Shown piece after piece: positions 6,117 to 9,894 of a stretch of DNA of 9,894 nucleotides; positions within the stretch are counted from its first letter, which is position 1; every line of letters starts with the position of its first letter. Source of the stretch: Gammaproteobacteria bacterium (GTDB lineage Bacteria > Pseudomonadota > Gammaproteobacteria > SZUA-229); assembly GCA_027858635.1 (NCBI GenBank), contig JAQICG010000009.1:1-9894 (forward strand). The letters run 5' to 3'. Under the pieces are notes generated by a model. That model had not been told where the DNA came from. It saw only the letters and a list, made by a program, of their open reading frames with translations, and did not search any database. Both the position numbers and the translations under genes were made by a program.

Positions 6117-6197
6117 ATTTGAACTTCATCCTTCGTGGCACTGGTCATTAGAAACTGTGCAAAGCGGCTGTAAACCTGATTTGCAGCATAAAATCAA

Positions 6198-6226
6198 ATA
6201 TTAGACACTTGTATGATTATTGTAAA
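6198..6226 (-). promoter_or_regulatory. Candidate sigma70 promoter of the TetR gene
   Basis: On the minus strand TTTACA (6226-6221, 5 of 6 to the -35 consensus) is followed after exactly 17 bases by TAATAT (6203-6198, 4 of 6 to the -10 consensus). It lies about 80 bp before the TetR start. An outer inverted pair TATTAG (6199-6204) and CTAATA (6228-6233) brackets the promoter and could be part of the TetR operator, though the arms are only 6 bp. Confidence 0.5.
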
Positions 6227-6371
6227 CCTAATACCCTGCCATCGCCGAATAAATATACCTGCGCGATGGAAGGCTATGACGAAGTAAAAAACTATAGAAT
6301 GGCTGCCACTTTAAATGCAGCCCAACTAAACAGGCCGTTAATCCCATGTTCACAAACCGATTTTTTCAACC

Positions 6372-7319
6372 ATGTCTGTAAACGCACTCAAGATCGAAAA
6401 CCTGAAGAAGACCTATCGCAATGGCACCGTCGCGTTACACGGCGTCAATCTGGATGTAATGGAGGGCGACTTTTTTGCTCTACTCGGCCCCAATGGCGCC
6501 GGCAAATCGACCACCATCAGCATTATCAGCTCACTCACTAACAAGACCACCGGCAAGGTTCAGGTTTTCGGCCACGATATCGATCAGGATCCGGCGACCG
6601 CGCGCAGCATGATCGGACTGGTGCCGCAGGAGTTCAACTTCAACATTTTCGAGCCAGTGATCGAGATTCTCATCAATCAGGCGGGTTTTTATGGCATCAG
6701 TCGCAAAGTAGCCACCCGGCGCGCAGAAAAATATCTGCGCAAGCTGGAGCTGTGGGACAAGCGCTTCGACATGGCCAAGGAACTTTCGGGGGGGATGAAA
6801 CGCCGCCTGATGATCGCCCGTGCGCTGGTGCATGAGCCCAAACTGCTGATTCTTGATGAGCCCACCGCCGGGGTGGACATTGAAATCCGTCACTCCATGT
6901 GGACGTTCATGCGCGAGATTAATGCCAGCGGCACTACCATTATTCTGACTACGCATTATCTGGAAGAGGCCGAAAGCCTGTGCAACCACATTGCCATTAT
7001 TGACAAGGGCGTGACCATCGAACACACCAGCATGCGTACCCTGCTCGACCGGCTGCGCGTCGAGACCTTTGTGCTCTATCTTGAAGAACCCCTGAGCGAG
7101 GCACCGATCTGTGGCGATTACCCGCTCAAGCTGGTGGACAGCAACACCCTCGAAGTCGGCGTCGCGCATTCACAGACTTTGAACGAGTTTTTTCATCTGC
7201 TCAGCGAGCGCAACATACAGGTTCTCAGTATGCGCAACAAAACCAATCGTCTGGAGCAGCTGTTTGTCACCATGATGCGCGACGGCAACGCCGAAAATTA
7301 CAGCGGAGTCCAGGCATGA
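6372..7319 (+). CDS. yadG: ABC-2 type exporter, ATP-binding subunit (YadG family)
   Basis: 315 residues against about 308 for E. coli YadG, with strong resemblance along the whole chain. Walker A GPNGAGKST (39-47), Q-loop Q86, signature LSGGM (138-142), Walker B LLILDEP (158-164) with catalytic E163, D-loop around 166-169 and H195 of the switch are all present. The tail (RNIQVLSMRNKTNRLEQLF) matches the YadG C-terminal region. It should power the membrane partner encoded by the next gene. Its stop overlaps that ATG as ATGA (7316-7319). No good ribosome site precedes the start, although the N-terminus aligns well with YadG. The substrate of YadGH is not established. Confidence 0.96.
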   Translation: MSVNALKIENLKKTYRNGTVALHGVNLDVMEGDFFALLGPNGAGKSTTISIISSLTNKTTGKVQVFGHDIDQDPATARSMIGLVPQEFNFNIFEPVIEILINQAGFYGISRKVATRRAEKYLRKLELWDKRFDMAKELSGGMKRRLMIARALVHEPKLLILDEPTAGVDIEIRHSMWTFMREINASGTTIILTTHYLEEAESLCNHIAIIDKGVTIEHTSMRTLLDRLRVETFVLYLEEPLSEAPICGDYPLKLVDSNTLEVGVAHSQTLNEFFHLLSERNIQVLSMRNKTNRLEQLFVTMMRDGNAENYSGVQA

Positions 7320-8089
7320 ATTTCTCGCAACAACTGATCGCCTTCAACACCATTATGGTGAAGGAATACCTGCGCTTTATCCGCATCTGGGTTCAGACCA
7401 TCATCCCGCCGGTCATCACCATGGCGCTGTATTTTGTTATTTTCGGGCAGCTGATCGGCTCGCAAATCGGCGACATCGACGGCTACCGCTACATGGACTA
7501 TATCGTGCCGGGGCTGATTCTGATGGCGGTGATCACCAATTCCTACTCCAATGTAGTGTCGTCCTTTTTCAGCGCCAAGTTTCAGAAGAACATCGAAGAG
7601 ATGATCATCTCGCCGCTGCCTAACTACATCATTCTGGCCGGCTACATTTCCGGCGGCGTGGCGCGCGGCGTCACCGTCGGCATTACCGTCACCGTCGTCT
7701 CCATGTTTTTTTCTGATTTTCAGATCCACAGCCTCGGCATCACACTGGCGGTATTCGTACTCACCTCCATCCTGTTTTCCATTGCCGGGCTGATCAACGC
7801 GGCGTATGCGCGCAGCTTTGACGACATCACCATCATCCCCACTTTCGTGCTGACGCCGCTGACCTATCTGGGCGGGATTTTCTATTCGATCAAAATGCTG
7901 CCCGTATTCTGTCAGACATTTTCGATGGCCAACCCGATTATGTATATGATCAACGCCTTTCGCTACGGCCTGCTGGGAGTCTCGGATATTGATGTCACCA
8001 CCGCGCTGGTGATTATCGTCGCCTTCATCATCATCCTCTTCACCCTGGCCCTCAGCTTGCTCAACAAGGGCGTTGGCATCAAGCCGTAG
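7316..8089 (+). CDS. yadH: ABC-2 type exporter, membrane subunit (YadH family)
   Basis: 257 residues, one more than E. coli YadH, with matching segments such as FIRIWVQTIIPPVITMALYF (21-40), FDDITIIPTFVLTPLTYLGG and NPIMYMINAFRYGLLG. Six membrane helices are visible near 28-47, 62-82, 106-130, 140-163, 172-192 and 228-249. It forms the inner-membrane channel energised by the YadG-type ATPase, with which it overlaps by 4 bp. Regulation by the divergent TetR protein is likely from layout. The exported compound is unknown. Confidence 0.96.
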   Translation: MNFSQQLIAFNTIMVKEYLRFIRIWVQTIIPPVITMALYFVIFGQLIGSQIGDIDGYRYMDYIVPGLILMAVITNSYSNVVSSFFSAKFQKNIEEMIISPLPNYIILAGYISGGVARGVTVGITVTVVSMFFSDFQIHSLGITLAVFVLTSILFSIAGLINAAYARSFDDITIIPTFVLTPLTYLGGIFYSIKMLPVFCQTFSMANPIMYMINAFRYGLLGVSDIDVTTALVIIVAFIIILFTLALSLLNKGVGIKP

Positions 8090-8133
8090 CCAATACCGAC
8101 TGCATAGCCATTGGCTGCACCTACATTTGCTTT

Positions 8134-8160
8134 AGCCCCCGCTGGGCTGTTGGTTTTTTT
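8134..8160 (+). terminator. Possible weak terminator after yadH
   Basis: AGCCC (8134-8138) pairs with GGGCT (8144-8148) around a 5-base loop, followed after four bases (GTTG) by GG and a run of T. The stem is short and the T-run is displaced, so termination may be weak. Confidence 0.4.
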
Positions 8161-8161
8161 T

Positions 8162-8278
8162 AAAGCTTTTCACCGCAGAGGACACAGAGAACGCAGAGGT
8201 TTTATTTGTGCTTCGCACAAACTATTAAGAATTAGGTTTTCTCTGCGTTCTCTGCGTCCTCTGCGGTGAAAAGCTTTT
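8162..8278. repeat. CCGCAGAGG palindromic repeat, complete copy
   Basis: The left arm 8162-8198 and the reverse complement of 8241-8277 agree at 36 of 37 positions. The centre carries a second perfect hairpin, TTTGTGC (8205-8211) with GCACAAA (8215-8221). It is a dispersed intergenic element of the kind seen in many bacteria, with no open frame of note. The unit TTTTGC repeats three times at 8275-8292, straddling its right edge. It could fold in the mRNA 3' of yadH. Confidence 0.85.
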
Positions 8279-8292
8279 GCTTTTGCTTTTGC

Positions 8293-8403
8293 AACTGGTG
8301 CATACCCGTCTGATTGCTGTGGTGATTTAAACAGGGTGGTTATGGAGGATTCTTAGCATGCGTACGATTACGCTACGCTAATCGTGCCTACGCGCTGCTG
8401 GTG
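8293..8403. other. Intergenic spacer with one palindrome
   Basis: No gene, ribosome site or promoter that I can support. The only structure is ACGATTA (8364-8370) paired with TAATCGT (8379-8385) around CGCTACGC, a third type of short dispersed palindrome found between genes in proteobacteria. The rest appears featureless. Confidence 0.5.
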
Positions 8404-8703
8404 TTTTTTAAAGCTATTCACCGCAGACAAATTTTTCTGGAGCAGTGGTGCATGGAAGCACCGTTGACGAACCGAAGGATGGAATGAATTTGAACATCCG
8501 CAGGCTGGCCCAGAGGGTGACTAATTTTGCCGGGAGAAAAATTGAACAGCAGCCCTATCGCTGGTCCGCAGGGCGAATTACAGGAAGTAATTCGTAACGC
8601 AGGAAGCCCGAAATAACCGCAGAGGGCGAAAAGGTTTTATTTGTGCTTCGCACAAACTGTTAAGAATTAGGTTTTCTCTGCGCCTCTGCGCCTCTGCGGT
8701 GAA
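8404..8703. repeat. Second CCGCAGAGG repeat copy, split by an insertion
   Basis: The left end (TTTTTAAAGCTATTCACCGCAGA, 8405-8427) resembles the left end of the copy at 8162. The rest resumes at 8616 with ACCGCAGA and continues through the same centre (TTTGTGCTTCGCACAAA hairpin) to the right arm ending GCGGTGAA near 8703. Centre and right arm match the first copy closely, while the left arm past CCGCAGAGG is eroded. Reading this as one interrupted copy, not one complete copy plus a fragment, is my interpretation. Confidence 0.6.
8428..8615. mobile_element. 188-bp structured segment flanked by 8-bp direct repeats, possible non-autonomous insertion
   Basis: ACCGCAGA occurs immediately left (8420-8427) and right (8616-8623), as a target-site duplication would. 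The segment has hairpins GGTGC/GCACC (8447-8451, 8458-8462) and CGAATTAC/GTAATTCG (8574-8581, 8587-8594), and a 9-bp pair AATTTTTCT/AGAAAAATT (8430-8438, 8535-8543). Terminal inverted repeats are not evident. It contains a 37-codon frame (8484-8597) with AAGGA four bases before its ATG, overlapping the stop of an 11-codon frame from 8452. Whether it encodes a peptide or a structured RNA, or is a mobile remnant, cannot be told here. Confidence 0.4.
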
Positions 8704-8729
8704 TGTTTTTTGTTTTTGCTCCAGACATA

Positions 8730-8756
8730 AAAAAGGCCGCTCGATGCGGCCTTTTT
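8730..8756 (-). terminator. Intrinsic terminator of the DUF6580 gene
   Basis: AAAAAGGCCGC (8730-8740) and GCGGCCTTTTT (8746-8756) pair perfectly around a 5-base loop. On the minus strand the stem is followed by six T. It lies about 25 bp past the stop of the leftward gene. The T-run on both sides means it could also stop rightward transcription. Confidence 0.88.
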
Positions 8757-8778
8757 ATCGCTTCATCAAAATGAAGCC

Positions 8779-9288
8779 TTAAGCGTGCTCTTCAGTAAAA
8801 AACTGACGCTGCACCAGCGCGAAGCCACCGAACATGACGGTAGCAAAAGCCAAATTGCCCAGCAGGCTGTTCTGCAGGAAAGGCAGACCGGCGACATAAG
8901 ACTGCATCAGACCGGCGGCGGTCATCGGGTACAGGCCATTCATCATCCAGGCGCCGAAGTTGGTAATGACAAAGAACAACAAGGTCGATGCCACGGCTGA
9001 AGCGGCGACGCGATTAACGGTGATTTTCTTCTGCATCCAGATGCCTATACCTACGGTCAGAGCGAATCCGGCATAGACAAAAATCATGGTGTTGTGGAAG
9101 CCGAGGATCAGGTCACTGAGAATCAGCGCCACAAAAGGCAGAATGAAGGCCAGGCGTTTATCCAGAAAATAAGCGCCGCCGAACAGGGCCATCGCCGCCA
9201 CCGGTGAAACATTAGGGGGATGTGGTAACACCCTGAAGAGTGCGACACCGAAAATAATAACTGCAACTGCCCATAATTTTTTATTCAT
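8779..9288 (-). CDS. DUF6580-family membrane protein, ECF S-component-like
   Basis: 169 residues. The N-terminal segment RVLPHPPNVSPVAAMALFGGAYF (19-41) is characteristic of the DUF6580 family of putative transport proteins, which resemble substrate-binding S subunits of ECF vitamin transporters. Hydrophobic segments near 5-20, 28-42, 46-63, 66-84, 97-117 and 145-160 give about five or six helices. No ECF ATPase or T subunit is nearby and no riboswitch is visible in the short upstream region, so substrate and partners are unknown. GGGGAA lies about 7 bases before the ATG. A strong terminator follows. Confidence 0.85.
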   Translation of the reverse strand: MNKKLWAVAVIIFGVALFRVLPHPPNVSPVAAMALFGGAYFLDKRLAFILPFVALILSDLILGFHNTMIFVYAGFALTVGIGIWMQKKITVNRVAASAVASTLLFFVITNFGAWMMNGLYPMTAAGLMQSYVAGLPFLQNSLLGNLAFATVMFGGFALVQRQFFTEEHA

Positions 9289-9303
9289 GATTGTTCCCCA
9301 TAT

Positions 9304-9331
9304 ATAATATCGACGAATTCTAACACAACAA
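9304..9331 (-). promoter_or_regulatory. Candidate promoter of the DUF6580 gene
   Basis: On the minus strand TTGTTG (9331-9326), a 16-base spacer and TATTAT (9309-9304, 5 of 6 to the -10 consensus) precede the gene by 15 bp. The -35 match is only partial. If the kinase gene at 9364-9894 does not read through, this would be the gene's own promoter. Confidence 0.4.
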
Positions 9332-9363
9332 TGCCGCGCTGAATCTACTTCAATGACGAGCCA

Positions 9364-9894
9364 TTACTCCTCGCCGTTCCACAGCCAGGCCGCGCCACGC
9401 ACACCGGAGGAGTCTCCGTGCTTCGGCGGTAGCAGTTTGGTGCTGACCACATCAGAAAACACATACTCGCCCCACAGTGCGGGGACGTTGTCATACAGGC
9501 GCTGGATATTACCCATGCCCCCGCCCAGCACAATGGCATCGGGATCGAGAATATTGATCACATGCGCCAGACCTCTGGCCATGCGCTGCTCATAACGTTG
9601 CAGGGTCTGCTCGGCGTCGTCATCGCCCTGCCCGCTCAGTTCGACAATCTGGCGACTGCTGAGTACGTGCCCGGTATGCAGTTCGTGATCGTAGGCCATG
9701 CCGGGGCCGGAGAGAAAAGTTTCGATGCAGCCGTGCTTGCCGCAGTAACAGACCGGTCCGGGCAACTCGTCGTTATCGGGCCAGGGCATGGGATTGTGCC
9801 CCAATTCACCGGCGATGCCGTTGGCGCCGTTGAGCGCCTGCCGGTTAACGACGATGCCCGCGCCGACGCCGGTGCCGATGATCACGCCGAAAAC
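9364..9894 (-). CDS. mak: ROK-family sugar kinase, C-terminal part (manno/fructokinase type)
   Basis: The frame is open to the right window edge, with 176 codons before the stop at 9366-9364. The ATP/phosphate motif IIGTGVGAGIVV, the sugar-binding GELGHNP, the ROK zinc motif CYCGKHGCIETF and the C-terminal LAHVINILDPDAIVLGGGM are all present. The last stretch, with GDSSGVRGAAWLW at the end, closely recalls E. coli Mak (YajF), which phosphorylates fructose and mannose with ATP in the cytoplasm. About 125 N-terminal residues are outside the window; the GTG at 9885 lies within the domain and is not the start. NagK and glucokinase-like ROK proteins are the alternatives. It lies 75 bp upstream of the DUF6580 gene in the same direction. 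Confidence 0.92.
   Translation of the reverse strand, partial: VFGVIIGTGVGAGIVVNRQALNGANGIAGELGHNPMPWPDNDELPGPVCYCGKHGCIETFLSGPGMAYDHELHTGHVLSSRQIVELSGQGDDDAEQTLQRYEQRMARGLAHVINILDPDAIVLGGGMGNIQRLYDNVPALWGEYVFSDVVSTKLLPPKHGDSSGVRGAAWLWNGEE

Noticed and set aside
6301..6322. GGCTGC/GCAGCC hairpin before yadG, possible attenuator
   Set aside because: Six-bp stem with a 10-base loop and no T-run; too weak to call a terminator or riboswitch.
6209..6541. Plus-strand frame between the TetR gene and yadG, entering yadG
   Set aside because: It overlaps the Walker A region of yadG in another frame and has no ribosome site or recognisable product.
6531..7169. Long minus-strand frame opposite yadG
   Set aside because: The plus strand encodes a full set of ABC ATPase motifs; this is an antisense shadow.
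7298..7729. Minus-strand frame opposite yadH, rich in Asp and His
   Set aside because: Composition is typical of the complement of a membrane-protein gene and there is no recognisable domain.
8162..8703. CRISPR array
   Set aside because: The repeats are palindromic, differ in length and spacing, and have no regular spacers or cas genes.
9289..9363. Cobalamin or other riboswitch before the DUF6580 gene
   Set aside because: Only 75 bp separate the genes and no conserved riboswitch box is visible.

Overview
The window looks like a piece of a gammaproteobacterial chromosome from an environmental lineage of moderate GC. Pointers are close relatives of E. coli YadG/YadH, YbaN and Mak, an EGKCG-type bufferin cluster, Fur-box-like sites, and three families of short palindromic chromosomal repeats. 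No species can be named from the sequence alone.

Left part (1-4882), metal handling. A heavy-metal (probably copper) P1B-type ATPase, cut by the window edge, runs leftward from 809. Diverging from it is a RiPP-type metallophore operon: an exported precursor with four Cys motifs of the EGKCG kind (bufA/hvfA type, 1072-1407), an MNIO/DUF692 iron enzyme (bufB, 1649-2524), a DUF2063 partner protein (bufC, 2517-3278), an unrecognised exported protein (3275-3865) and a periplasmic TlpA-like thioredoxin (3862-4416). The last four genes are chained by short overlaps. The shared upstream region carries two Fur-box-like sites, one of them a perfect 7-1-7 palindrome, next to a good sigma70-like promoter. 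A strong intrinsic terminator separates bufA from bufB. After it lies what I read as the C-terminal stub of a DoxX-family gene, whose TGA overlaps the bufB ATG. A DUF454/YbaN membrane protein closes the block.

Middle (4883-8089). A 139-bp element with near-perfect 32-bp inverted arms separates the metal block from a leftward pair, an unknown 146-residue protein and a TetR-family repressor. The repressor is divergent from a yadG-yadH type ABC-2 exporter, which it may control.

Right part (8090-9894). About 690 bp without a convincing gene hold two copies of a CCGCAGAGG palindromic repeat and an unrelated palindrome. There is also a 188-bp structured segment that appears inserted in one repeat copy, between 8-bp direct repeats. 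Then come, leftward, a DUF6580 membrane protein with its own terminator and a ROK sugar kinase (mak), cut by the right edge.

The most interesting content is the bufferin-type operon: its apparent Fur control, its degenerate third core motif, its broken doxX, and its coupling to an unknown exported protein plus a thioredoxin.
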